From contig DGGQ01000034.1 in NCBI GenBank assembly GCA_002392275.1, positions 1 to 12,063 on the forward strand: DNA of 12,063 bases, written 5' to 3'. The notes beneath the pieces were generated by a model. The model had not been told where the DNA came from. It did not search any database and saw only the letters and a list, made by a program, of their open reading frames with translations. The number at the start of each line of letters is the position of its first letter. Position 1 is the first letter of the stretch. This stretch comes from Treponema sp. UBA3870 (GTDB taxonomy: Bacteria > Spirochaetota > Spirochaetia > Treponematales > Treponemataceae). The position numbers and the translations under genes were made by a program. This document shows positions 4,068-11,144 of this stretch, piece by piece.

Positions 4068-5210
4068 ATGACTGATGATGGCAGGGATTTGTTTAAGAAC
4101 GCTGTTGCGGCTGGGAATCTGGATGTTGTGAAACTTTTGCTCAAGGATTTTGAATCCTTCGACGAGGAGGACAGAATCTTTGTATTGATTGCGTCCATAT
4201 TGAATTCCGACGGACGTGGGACCGAAATTTTGGATTACGTTGTCAGCACGTGCGGATACGGCATGGATTTTGCGACCGATGATGGATGGACTGTCCTTCA
4301 TTATGCCGCTGCAACATCCGACCCGAATCTGGTCAAGTATTTTGTTGACAGGGGCGCGGACATTGAGGCAAGGACAAAATTTGAGGCCACACCTCTTCTT
4401 GTTGCCGGTTCCAATACCCCGAATCCCGAGGTGATAGACATGCTCCTAAAATGCGGGGCCGACATTGATGCCCGGGACAACGAAAATGAGTCCCTTTTGA
4501 TTGAGGCGGCGAAAAACAAGAATCCTTCAATAATGGAGTACGTTCTGACAAAGGGCTTTGACCTTGAGGAGAGGGACGTGGACGGGTGGACCGCAATAAT
4601 GAACGCTGCCAGATGGAATGAAAATTCCGATGTCCTTGTTGTTCTGCGGAAGGCCGGTGCGGACAGCAATGTTAAGACCACGAGCGGGGGGACTCTCCTT
4701 CATCTTGCGGCACTGAACGAAAGCGAGGACATGGCCCAGTATCTCTGCGCATTTTTCAGCGTGAACGACCCAGACGAAAAGGGGGTCACACCGTTCCAGC
4801 TTGCGTCTATGAGTAACCCGAATCCGAATGTTCTGGAGATAATGATGGACGCGCAGAAGGAGGAGACCTTTTTCAACGTGTGCTGCAATCCAAATCCGAA
4901 TGTCATTGTGAAAATCCTAGGAAGCGGGTTTGCTCCAAATTTTGAGACATCAGACATGAGCCGTCCGATTTTCTGGGTGGCGAAGAACAATGAGAATCCT
5001 GAGGTTTTGGCTGCCCTGCTTGCGTCCGGTGCAATTGCCGAGGTGACAGATCTTCTTGGACGGAATTTCACGCACTATGCAGCCGCGAACGAGAATTCCG
5101 CAATCTACGACTGGATAGTGTCGCACGAGGAATTCAAGGTCCTCATTGATGCCGAGGATTCTGAGGGCCACGACTCTGGATACTACAGAAACCATCCCGA
5201 CGAATTTTAG
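4068..5210 (+). CDS. Ankyrin-repeat protein
   Basis: A 380-residue cytoplasmic protein (no signal peptide or membrane segment) built mainly of about eight ankyrin-type repeats of 33-36 residues. Recognisable repeats include DGWTVLHYAA...LVKYFVDRGADIEAR (72-102), TPLLVAGS...VIDMLLKCGADIDARD (108-137), DGWTAIMNAA...VLVVLRKAGADSNVKT (172-204), GTLLHLAAL (208-216), TPFQLASMSNPNPNVLEIM (241-259) and FTHYAAANENSAIYDWI (334-350). Several repeats carry an Asn/Pro insertion (NPNPNV, NTPNPEV, NENPEV) in the turn between the helices, a local sequence style. Repeat 6 is degenerate (CCNPNPNV). Ankyrin domains bind other proteins, so it may be an adaptor for the following AAA-fold and ClpP proteins; that is inference. 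It is the first gene after a strong promoter. The next gene follows 12 bases after its stop, with GGAGG in the gap. Confidence 0.88.
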   Translation: MTDDGRDLFKNAVAAGNLDVVKLLLKDFESFDEEDRIFVLIASILNSDGRGTEILDYVVSTCGYGMDFATDDGWTVLHYAAATSDPNLVKYFVDRGADIEARTKFEATPLLVAGSNTPNPEVIDMLLKCGADIDARDNENESLLIEAAKNKNPSIMEYVLTKGFDLEERDVDGWTAIMNAARWNENSDVLVVLRKAGADSNVKTTSGGTLLHLAALNESEDMAQYLCAFFSVNDPDEKGVTPFQLASMSNPNPNVLEIMMDAQKEETFFNVCCNPNPNVIVKILGSGFAPNFETSDMSRPIFWVAKNNENPEVLAALLASGAIAEVTDLLGRNFTHYAAANENSAIYDWIVSHEEFKVLIDAEDSEGHDSGYYRNHPDEF

Positions 5211-5222
5211 CGGAGGACGGAT

Positions 5223-6458
5223 ATGGATAATTTTGTTTCTGGACTTGACGGGCTTTTGCGCCATGTCTCCATACTGTTCAATATTTTAAAGAGAAGCTGC
5301 TTCAGACCGTACAGGACAAAGGAGTTCGACCGTTCGCTCAAGATTTTGAAATCATACTTGGACACGGACGATTCCGAGACTGTCATTTTCTGCTGCTTAT
5401 TCTTTGCATTCTACCGGCTTGGAGAAAGTCCTGTATCATATTATGACCTGGCTTCCCCCGAGTTTTTGGGATGCAATCCGCTGTACCTTGTGAAATATAG
5501 GGACGACCTGACCAGTCTTTCGGAAAAGCGTCTCATAAAAAAGGTTGAGAGTGAAAATGGGGAAAGTTTCTATATAATCCCCGAGTATGTCAGCTATGCG
5601 ATTGTGGGGAACCGTCCGCGCATTGTGTTCCCGCAGTTTGATGATGGTGACGACGAGCTTTTGATTCCGCTTGCGAGGATTCAGGAGAGGACGGTTTTCT
5701 TTTCCGACGAGATTGAGGAGAGGATTGAAAAATATTCGGAGCTTCTGAAGCATGACTCGTTTGCGATAAAGCAGGAGGAGCTTAAGAGAAAGGACCTCCC
5801 GTCTGGAATCAGCTTTGTGTTTACCGGAGTGCGAAAGACTGCAAAAAAACAGGCGGCTTTCACCATCGCAAAAAAATCCGGGAGGAGCGTGTTTTCGTTC
5901 AACCTTAGGACCGTTTCCGCCCAGCTTATGGACAACCCGGACTCAATCAAGGCGTTGTTCGCGACCTACAAAAAATTCAGCGACAGGGAAAAACTTGAGG
6001 GCCGACACAAGCCGGTCTTTGTCCTTGAGGGTGCGTCGATTTTTTTGCAGAAGCGTTATCTGAATCCCGACACGGGGATGGAGACCGTGATGCAGATTGT
6101 GCAGGAAAATTTTGAGGAGATAATGGAGACTTTTTCCGGCATACTGATTGCAATCTGCGATGTCTACGACGACTCTTTCGACAACAATTTTTATGGAAAG
6201 ATTTATTTCCCCGAGCCGACCGACGAGTCCAAGCTCAAAATCTGGCAGAACAAAATCGACTGGCTGGATGAAAAGACGGTCTCAAATTTTTCTGACAAAT
6301 TTTCTCTCAGTTCGGAAGAGATTTCAAATGTCGCCAAGAGGATTCAGATAGATGAGGTTCTTGAAGGAAAACGACCGAGCGCGTCCGCAATCGAGGAGTA
6401 CTGCAGAAACGAGAGGCGGCACAAGCAGAAAAGGTCCGGCGGTTTTTTGGCGAAGTAG
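5223..6458 (+). CDS. AAA+-fold protein with degenerate ATPase motifs (probable pseudo-ATPase)
   Basis: A 411-residue protein whose C-terminal two thirds follow the AAA ATPase layout of proteins resembling the katanin/spastin style, but with the active site eroded. Residues 50-130 look like a helical winged-helix region ending SLSEKRLIKKV...YIIPEYVSYAIVGN. Residues 193-210 (PSGISFVFTGVRKTAKKQ) sit where family members have GxxGTGKT: K208 remains, but the Gly residues and the Thr are gone. At 264-270 PVFVLEG replaces the usual ILLFNEA/DEA Walker B, losing the catalytic Glu. At 306-313 GILIAICD replaces GILIATTN, changing the sensor-1 Asn to Asp. At 320-325 DNNFYG replaces the Arg-finger pair of ERRF. 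The downstream FPEP...LKIWQNKI and SSEEISNVAKR (364-373) match the lid. The frame is intact, with a strong Shine-Dalgarno, so it is probably expressed and acts as a scaffold. No search was run; the alignment is from memory of the family. Confidence 0.75.
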   Translation: MDNFVSGLDGLLRHVSILFNILKRSCFRPYRTKEFDRSLKILKSYLDTDDSETVIFCCLFFAFYRLGESPVSYYDLASPEFLGCNPLYLVKYRDDLTSLSEKRLIKKVESENGESFYIIPEYVSYAIVGNRPRIVFPQFDDGDDELLIPLARIQERTVFFSDEIEERIEKYSELLKHDSFAIKQEELKRKDLPSGISFVFTGVRKTAKKQAAFTIAKKSGRSVFSFNLRTVSAQLMDNPDSIKALFATYKKFSDREKLEGRHKPVFVLEGASIFLQKRYLNPDTGMETVMQIVQENFEEIMETFSGILIAICDVYDDSFDNNFYGKIYFPEPTDESKLKIWQNKIDWLDEKTVSNFSDKFSLSSEEISNVAKRIQIDEVLEGKRPSASAIEEYCRNERRHKQKRSGGFLAK

Positions 6459-6488
6459 GGGAGTGCATTTTAACGAGGAGGCATAATC

Positions 6489-7043
6489 ATGATAATCATA
6501 CCCGGGATGGGAAATCAGACTGATGTCTGGACGTACAATTTAAAGGAAAGAATCATCCACTGCGTCGGGGAGATTGAGGAGGACATGGCGGAAAGTATAA
6601 TCGCACAGCTTCTCTATCTTTCGTCGGAGGGGAACGAGGATATCCAGCTTTTCATAAATTCACCCGGCGGCGACATTGACGCTGGCATGGCAATCTACGA
6701 CACGATGAACTACATAAAGCCCGACGTTGCGACAATCTGCGTGGGGCGGGCGTGCAGCATGGGTTCAATCCTTTTGTCCGGCGGTACCAAGGGAAAGCGC
6801 TACATTCTTCCGCATGGAAAAGTTTTGATTCATCAGGCGCTTGGAGGTTGTGCCGGTCAGTCTTCCGATGTTGACATTGCCGCGACGGAGCTGAGGAAGG
6901 CAAAGGAAATGCTCAACCGTATTCTGTCCGAAAACTGCGGCCGTCCTTATGAGGATGTTGTCCGTGACACCGACCGCGACTACTGGATGCAGGGGCAGGA
7001 GGCCATTGACTATGGAATCGTTGACAAGATTTTGGTGAAGTAG
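6489..7043 (+). CDS. clpP: ClpP-type serine peptidase
   Basis: A 184-residue ClpP, the proteolytic chamber subunit that forms heptameric rings and normally works with an AAA+ unfoldase. The catalytic triad is complete: Ser90 in VGRACSMGS, His115 in LIHQALGG and Asp164 in DTDRDYWM. The 25- and 49-residue spacings are the same as in E. coli ClpP (97, 122, 171). The oxyanion Gly-rich strand FINSPGGDIDAG (55-66) is present. There is no propeptide, and the N terminus before YNLKERI is a few residues shorter than in typical mature ClpP, so the axial loop may differ. GAGGAGG (6475-6481) precedes the ATG by 7 bases. The gene lies 30 bases after the AAA-fold gene and 9 before the small membrane-protein gene, so it is part of the same operon. 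It is probably an extra paralogue beside a chromosomal clpP, which I infer from the plasmid-like setting. Confidence 0.95.
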   Translation: MIIIPGMGNQTDVWTYNLKERIIHCVGEIEEDMAESIIAQLLYLSSEGNEDIQLFINSPGGDIDAGMAIYDTMNYIKPDVATICVGRACSMGSILLSGGTKGKRYILPHGKVLIHQALGGCAGQSSDVDIAATELRKAKEMLNRILSENCGRPYEDVVRDTDRDYWMQGQEAIDYGIVDKILVK

Positions 7044-7052
7044 GGGGACGTT

Positions 7053-7199
7053 GTGGAAAAAAAGATTTCGACAAAAAATTGGGTTGTTGCGCTTTCCGTT
7101 GCTGCGGTTTATCTTCTGGTCAGTTTTGCGTTCAATGCGTGGCCATATTCCTGGCTGATATGGGTGGGCTATGCCGTGTACAGGCTTGTGTCTAGATGA
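7053..7199 (+). CDS. Small two-helix membrane protein
   Basis: A 48-residue ORF starting at GTG 7053 with AGGGGGA (7042-7048) placed 4-5 bases upstream, immediately after the clpP stop. Residues 1-9 are basic (MEKKISTKN). Residues 10-29 (WVVALSVAAVYLLVSFAFNA) and about 30-46 (WPYSWLIWVGYAVYRLV) are hydrophobic and joined by a Pro-containing turn, so it should form a short membrane hairpin with a positively charged start and end. Its tight spacing and good ribosome site make it a credible fourth member of the ankyrin/AAA/ClpP operon. It is too short for a family call. It may anchor the complex to the membrane, but nothing in the sequence proves this. Confidence 0.68.
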   Translation: MEKKISTKNWVVALSVAAVYLLVSFAFNAWPYSWLIWVGYAVYRLVSR

Positions 7200-7244
7200 A
7201 AGTCCCGTGCGGGGAAGATGCAAAAAATTCAAGTAAAAATCAAA

Positions 7245-7270
7245 AGATTCTAGGATTTCAAGATTCTTGG
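7245..7270. repeat. Imperfect 10-bp direct repeat upstream of the GH5 gene
   Basis: AGATTCTAGG (7245-7254) and AGATTCTTGG (7261-7270) match at 9 of 10 positions with a 16-bp period. They lie in the 135-bp gap before the glucanase. I see no convincing sigma70 promoter in the gap, nor a terminator for the upstream operon. Regulatory meaning is speculative. Confidence 0.35.
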
Positions 7271-7334
7271 CTCTGGTGTAGGATTTGTGCCATGGGTTTT
7301 TATGCCCTGCGCAAATTTGAATCTGGAGAATCTA

Positions 7335-9137
7335 ATGGGAACGAAAAAGATTATGGCTGCGGCTGCAATTGCGGCTTTCTCTTTTGGAATGTTGGCATCG
7401 TGCGGGAAATCAAAAATCCCCAATACGGCAAGCAAGACTGTCACCACGCCTCAGGAATTTAATTCGGAGCTTACGGCACTGGAACTTTCCAAAATCATGG
7501 GGAACGGAATCAACCTGAGCAATACCATGGAGGCTTTCGGCGCGAACGAACTTGGACTTGGAAAGGATCCGAAGGAGTACGAGGTTTTCTGGGGACAGCC
7601 CGTCACGACTCCAGAGCTGATGAAGCTCTACAAGTCAGCCGGATTTGACTGCATAAGGATTCCGGTTGCATGGACGAACGCGATGGATTGGAAGAACCGC
7701 AACTACAAAATCGATCCGGCGTACATTGACCGTGTTGAGGAAATCGTGAACTATGCGCTGGATGCGGGGCTTTATGTGATTTTCAACGACCACTGGGACG
7801 GCGGATGGTGGGGAATGTTCGGTTCACGCACAGAGCAGACCCGCAAGGACGGCATGGAGCTTTACATTTCCATGTGGACCCAGCTTGCAAACAGATTCAA
7901 AAACTATTCCGAGAAGGTCATATTCGAGGGCGGAAACGAGGAGATTGGTACACGCCTTAATGATGTGGACGCGGTTCCTGACAGCGGCTCCCTTTCCGAG
8001 GACGAATGTTTTGCGACCGCAAACAAAATCAACCAGACTTTCGTTGATGTCGTGCGCTCCACCGGTGGAAACAATGCCAACCGCTTCCTCCTGATTCCCG
8101 GATTCGGAACTGAAATCGACAGGACATGCGACAGCCGTTTTGTCATGCCGACGGACACCGCGAAGGACAAGCTTTTGATTTCCGTCCACTATTATACTCC
8201 GTGGGGGTACTGTGGTGGAACGAGTGTCGGTCACTGGGGACTCAAGCGCGAGGTCGAGGAGATGAACGTCAATCTCAAAAAGATGGCGGACAATTTTGTT
8301 TCAAAGGGCTATGGTGTCATAATCGGCGAGTACGCGACATCACCAAAGACAGACGGAAACATGAAGGACAATACGCTTGAATGGCACGAAAACTTTTTGG
8401 ACAACTGCGACTACTACAACCTTTGCCCGGTAATGTGGGACACAGGCGAGTGGGGCTATTTCGACCGCAAGACAGGATTCAAGCACAAGGAGATGACGGA
8501 TTTTTACAAGGCAAGAAGTTTTGATTCGCTGAAACAGTATTCCGAATCTGACTGGGCAAAACTCTGCATGGAAAGAATCGAAAAACGCTATGCCGAGGCT
8601 CCCGAAGTTTTGAAGCACAACGAGTTTGTAGGTGTGACCGACCGTGCGGTTGCATGGCTCATGTACAACAGCGGGGACTGGAACTTCTCATATTCTGTTG
8701 GCGATGTGTACAATCCTGACTCAATGACCGACGGACTTATTCCGCAGGACGTTGAGGTTACGGGACCGGGAACATATACTGTTGGTTTTGATTTTACCCA
8801 GACCGAGTTCAAGACCGCAAAGGGTTTTGCATTCAGCGCAATAGGAATTTCAAACGGAGAACAGCTTTTCCCCGGATACTGCATTGAGCTGAAAAGCATC
8901 GAGGTCAACGGCGAAAACTACCGGCCAATATCCAAGGGATACACATCAAGCGACGACGGAAAATGCACGCGCTACAACATCTACAACGAGTGGGTGAGCG
9001 CACCGCCGCCCGAGGCAAGAAGTTTTGACGGAACCCTTGAAAGAAAAAGACCGTGCGTTGTTGACCCGAACGCAAACCAGCTCCAGGCCATGCAGACTCT
9101 CTACATCACGTTTGACTACAAGCCAGCCGAGAAATAA
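7335..9137 (+). CDS. GH5 family endoglucanase-like lipoprotein
   Basis: A 600-residue secreted glycoside hydrolase likely to cleave beta-1,4-glucan (cellulose, mixed-linkage glucan or xyloglucan). Residues 1-23 form a lipoprotein signal peptide: a KK start, a hydrophobic AAAAIAAFSFGM core and the lipobox LASC with Cys23, so it should be membrane anchored. The GH5 barrel spans about 45-395. Markers are MGNGINLSNTMEA (55-67), GFDCIRIPVAW (103-113), FNDHWDGGWW (150-159), the acid/base FEGGNEE with Glu202, HYYTPW with His285, and the nucleophile GEYA with Glu332. The region 430-600 (YTVGFDFTQ..., IELKSIEVNG...) is beta-rich and may be a carbohydrate-binding or accessory beta-sandwich. I choose ATG 7335 because GGAG (7325-7328) precedes it and the signal peptide starts there; the in-frame start at 7287 would place 16 non-signal residues ahead. 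Subfamily and exact substrate are unproven. Confidence 0.88.
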   Translation: MGTKKIMAAAAIAAFSFGMLASCGKSKIPNTASKTVTTPQEFNSELTALELSKIMGNGINLSNTMEAFGANELGLGKDPKEYEVFWGQPVTTPELMKLYKSAGFDCIRIPVAWTNAMDWKNRNYKIDPAYIDRVEEIVNYALDAGLYVIFNDHWDGGWWGMFGSRTEQTRKDGMELYISMWTQLANRFKNYSEKVIFEGGNEEIGTRLNDVDAVPDSGSLSEDECFATANKINQTFVDVVRSTGGNNANRFLLIPGFGTEIDRTCDSRFVMPTDTAKDKLLISVHYYTPWGYCGGTSVGHWGLKREVEEMNVNLKKMADNFVSKGYGVIIGEYATSPKTDGNMKDNTLEWHENFLDNCDYYNLCPVMWDTGEWGYFDRKTGFKHKEMTDFYKARSFDSLKQYSESDWAKLCMERIEKRYAEAPEVLKHNEFVGVTDRAVAWLMYNSGDWNFSYSVGDVYNPDSMTDGLIPQDVEVTGPGTYTVGFDFTQTEFKTAKGFAFSAIGISNGEQLFPGYCIELKSIEVNGENYRPISKGYTSSDDGKCTRYNIYNEWVSAPPPEARSFDGTLERKRPCVVDPNANQLQAMQTLYITFDYKPAEK

Positions 9138-9185
9138 TTCAGACAAGGGCTGATTTCTGCATCGGATTTTAATTCAGACACAACG

Positions 9186-9218
9186 GGACACTCGCTTAAA
9201 GACGGGTGTCCTTTTTTT
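9186..9218 (+). terminator. Rho-independent terminator after the GH5 gene
   Basis: The stem GGACACTCG (9186-9194) / CGGGTGTCC (9203-9211) has 9 pairs including one wobble, an 8-base loop, then seven T residues. On the - strand the same hairpin follows the zinc-ribbon gene but lacks a T-run, so it may only partly terminate convergent transcripts. An 11-bp direct repeat TAATTCAGACA (9135-9145 and 9170-9180) precedes it. Confidence 0.88.
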
Positions 9219-9599
9219 CTATTTCTTTTTTTTGTCAATCGGTTCCGTGTGGGTAAGATGCCATCCGCCGAAAATTTTGTGAGGACACTTGTACACACGG
9301 AGCTTTATGTGCTGTTCGATTTGACTTTTTTCCAGCTGCTTCATTGCGTCCTTCTTTCGTCTGTACAATGCCTTTGGCTGACCGTTACTGTCGCGGCATG
9401 GACATGCGTTTTTCTTCACGTGGATTTTTGATTCCTTAGGCGCAAGATGAAAAAATCCGCATCGTTCGCACTTGTAGACGTACAGCTTTGAATTGTATTT
9501 TTTCTTTGCGTATGAGGCTGATTCTTTTGCTTCCTTTTTTGTGCTGTAGGCCGCCAGAGGTTTCCCGGTTGCCTTCGCTATGCATTTTTCGTTTGACAT
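9219..9599 (-). CDS. Small duplicated zinc-ribbon-like protein
   Basis: A 126-residue basic protein made of two related halves. Half 1 (about 6-53) reads C...GKPLAAYSTKKEA...KLYVYKCERCGFFHL, and half 2 (about 66-116) reads CPC...GQPKALYRRKKDA...KLRVYKCPHKIFGGWHLTH. Each half has a Lys/Glu-rich helix, then a VYKC strand turn and a terminal HL. In half 1, CERC plus His51 suggest metal binding. In half 2 the second Cys of the knuckle is replaced by His and a Gly-Gly insertion, so metal binding there may be altered. The start has GGATGG upstream on the - strand and overlaps the MATE gene's 3' end by 22 bases, suggesting coupled translation. Such small ribbon proteins often bind nucleic acids, but I assign no function. 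Confidence 0.7.
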   Translation of the reverse strand: MSNEKCIAKATGKPLAAYSTKKEAKESASYAKKKYNSKLYVYKCERCGFFHLAPKESKIHVKKNACPCRDSNGQPKALYRRKKDAMKQLEKSQIEQHIKLRVYKCPHKIFGGWHLTHTEPIDKKKK

Positions 9600-10960
9600 T
9601 TTTTTCCATCCTTTTTTTTGTAAATTGGATTGTTGAAATAGACAATTAAAAGTTCAATGGTCATCGCCACCCAAATCAGCGGTTCGCACAGGATTATGCC
9701 CCATGTTCCCAGACGTGGGATTATTATGGCCGTGAAAAGGATTTTTCCAAGAAGCTCGATTATGCTTGAAATCAGCGGAAGGATTTTGCTCCCCAGTCCC
9801 TGTAGCGAATTTCTTGTCACCAGAAGCACGCCAAGCACAATGTAGAAAGGCTGCATGAAGTTGAGATATTTTGAGCCATAGTCCACAATTTCCGGATTCG
9901 TCGAGCCGCTTATGGAGGTAATCAAAAATCTTGAAATGAGCGGAACTACAATCATGCAGATTATGCTCCAGACCGTCGTTAGTCCGAATAAAGTCCATAC
10001 GCCTTTTTTCACCCGGTCGATTTTTCCCGCACCCAGATTTTGGGAAACGAAAGTTGCACTTGCAAGCGAGAGTGTGAAAATCGGGATGTTGGTGAACGAA
10101 AAAACTTTCCTTGCCGAAATGTGTCCCGCGATTATGAGCTTTCCGAATTTGTTGATTGAGGACTGGAGCACGACGGTTCCTGAGTTTACGAGAGAACTCA
10201 TCAACGCCATCGAAAGCCCCTGTCCGATTAAATCAAGGTAGAGCGATTTCCCGACCTTGAAGCTTGACTTGTTCGGAATCAGAATCTTTGTTTTTTTAAG
10301 GATGTAAATCAGGCAGAGGATTCCGCTTGCACCCTGCGAGATGACAGTTGCAAGTGCCGTTCCCCTTACACCCATGTTGAATTTTGAAATGAAAAGCAAG
10401 TCCAGAAAAATGTTTGCCAGCGAGGAGATGATTAAAAAAATCAGCGGCATGAACGAGTTTCCGATTGCACGCAGAAGTCCGCTCAAAAGATTGTAGAGGA
10501 AGATTACGCCGCAGAACACCGCAATCAATCCGATGTAGGAATATGCTTCTTCCATTATTTCGACCGGAGTGCCGAGCAATGCCATGAGTGGGCGCAGAAA
10601 AAAATGACTCGCCAGCATGATGAGCATTGTTACGCAGAGTGTGATGACCAGGGAGCCGGCTACAACTTTTTTTAGCTTGTCCATGTTGCCTTCTCCGTAT
10701 GCCCGGGCAGCGACAATGCCAAGTCCGTTTCCGAATCCATTCCCGAATCCAATCAAAAGGTCGAACACGGCTGTACATGCACCGATTGCAGAAAGGGAAT
10801 CCTCCCCCAGGCAGTGACCGACAACCACGATGTCCACCATATTGTAAAACTGCTGGAAGAGATATGAAATCAGCATCGGAAGCGCGAACGCCAGAACCGT
10901 GCGGATGATTTTTCCGTTGATTAAATCCGGGTGCACCAGATTAGAAAATCGTGTGTTCAT
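9578..10960 (-). CDS. MATE family multidrug/cation efflux transporter
   Basis: A 460-residue inner-membrane protein of normal MATE length (12 transmembrane helices expected), which exports cationic drugs or metabolites using a Na+ or H+ gradient. The N-terminal GKIIRTVLAFALPMLISYLFQQFYNMVDIVVVGHCLG and the following FGNGFGNGLGIVAARAYGEGN are typical of the DinF/MepA-like bacterial branch, and the repeat of this layout in the second half (LDLIGQGLSMALMSSLVNSGTV...; SATFVSQNLGAGKIDRVKKG) is the expected internal two-fold symmetry. The start ATG has no visible Shine-Dalgarno. A TAGAAT hexamer ends only 7 bases before it, so a leaderless message is possible. It is divergent from the metal ATPase gene and overlaps the zinc-ribbon gene downstream. 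Substrate cannot be read from sequence. Confidence 0.93.
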   Translation of the reverse strand: MNTRFSNLVHPDLINGKIIRTVLAFALPMLISYLFQQFYNMVDIVVVGHCLGEDSLSAIGACTAVFDLLIGFGNGFGNGLGIVAARAYGEGNMDKLKKVVAGSLVITLCVTMLIMLASHFFLRPLMALLGTPVEIMEEAYSYIGLIAVFCGVIFLYNLLSGLLRAIGNSFMPLIFLIISSLANIFLDLLFISKFNMGVRGTALATVISQGASGILCLIYILKKTKILIPNKSSFKVGKSLYLDLIGQGLSMALMSSLVNSGTVVLQSSINKFGKLIIAGHISARKVFSFTNIPIFTLSLASATFVSQNLGAGKIDRVKKGVWTLFGLTTVWSIICMIVVPLISRFLITSISGSTNPEIVDYGSKYLNFMQPFYIVLGVLLVTRNSLQGLGSKILPLISSIIELLGKILFTAIIIPRLGTWGIILCEPLIWVAMTIELLIVYFNNPIYKKKDGKKCQTKNA

Positions 10961-11004
10961 GGATAGTATTCTAGCGGTTTACAGAAAAAATTGGAATAGT
11001 TCCC

Positions 11005-11049
11005 TTTCGGCAATTCTTTTATCCCGAAAAGAAATAAAACTGCCGGAAA
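11005..11049. repeat. Nested inverted repeat in the divergent intergenic region
   Basis: The outer arms TTTCGGCA (11005-11012) and TGCCGGAAA (11041-11049) pair with a one-base bulge. The inner arms TTCTTTT (11014-11020) and AAAAGAA (11027-11033) pair perfectly around loop ATCCCG. It lies between the MATE start and the ATPase promoter and could be a shared regulatory site or cruciform. Nothing identifies the ligand or regulator. Confidence 0.45.
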
Positions 11050-11051
11050 TC

Positions 11052-11080
11052 TTGCAAACGCTTTGACTTGTTTTTATAAT
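11052..11080 (+). promoter_or_regulatory. Candidate promoter of the metal ATPase gene
   Basis: TATAAT (11075-11080) is a perfect -10, and TTGCAA (11052-11057, 4 of 6) lies 17 bp upstream as -35. Just downstream, TTAAAACA/TTGTTTAA is an 8+8 palindrome with 6 of 8 pairs, near the expected transcript start, where a metal-responsive repressor could bind; that part is speculative. Confidence 0.5.
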
Positions 11081-11144
11081 TGAACCATTAAAACATTGTT
11101 TAATTGTTGAATTTAACTACGCGGCTCAGAATCTGGAGGATGCC

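Noticed and set aside
7203..7214. TCCCGTGCGGGGA as a terminator for the ClpP operon
   Set aside because: The stem is only about four pairs and no T-run follows.
7287..7334. Upstream start of the GH5 gene at 7287
   Set aside because: It would place 16 residues before a complete lipoprotein signal peptide and has no ribosome site; ATG 7335 has one.
11063..11080. TTGACT and TATAAT as one promoter
   Set aside because: The spacer is only 6 bp; TTGCAA at 11052 with a 17-bp spacer is the better partner.
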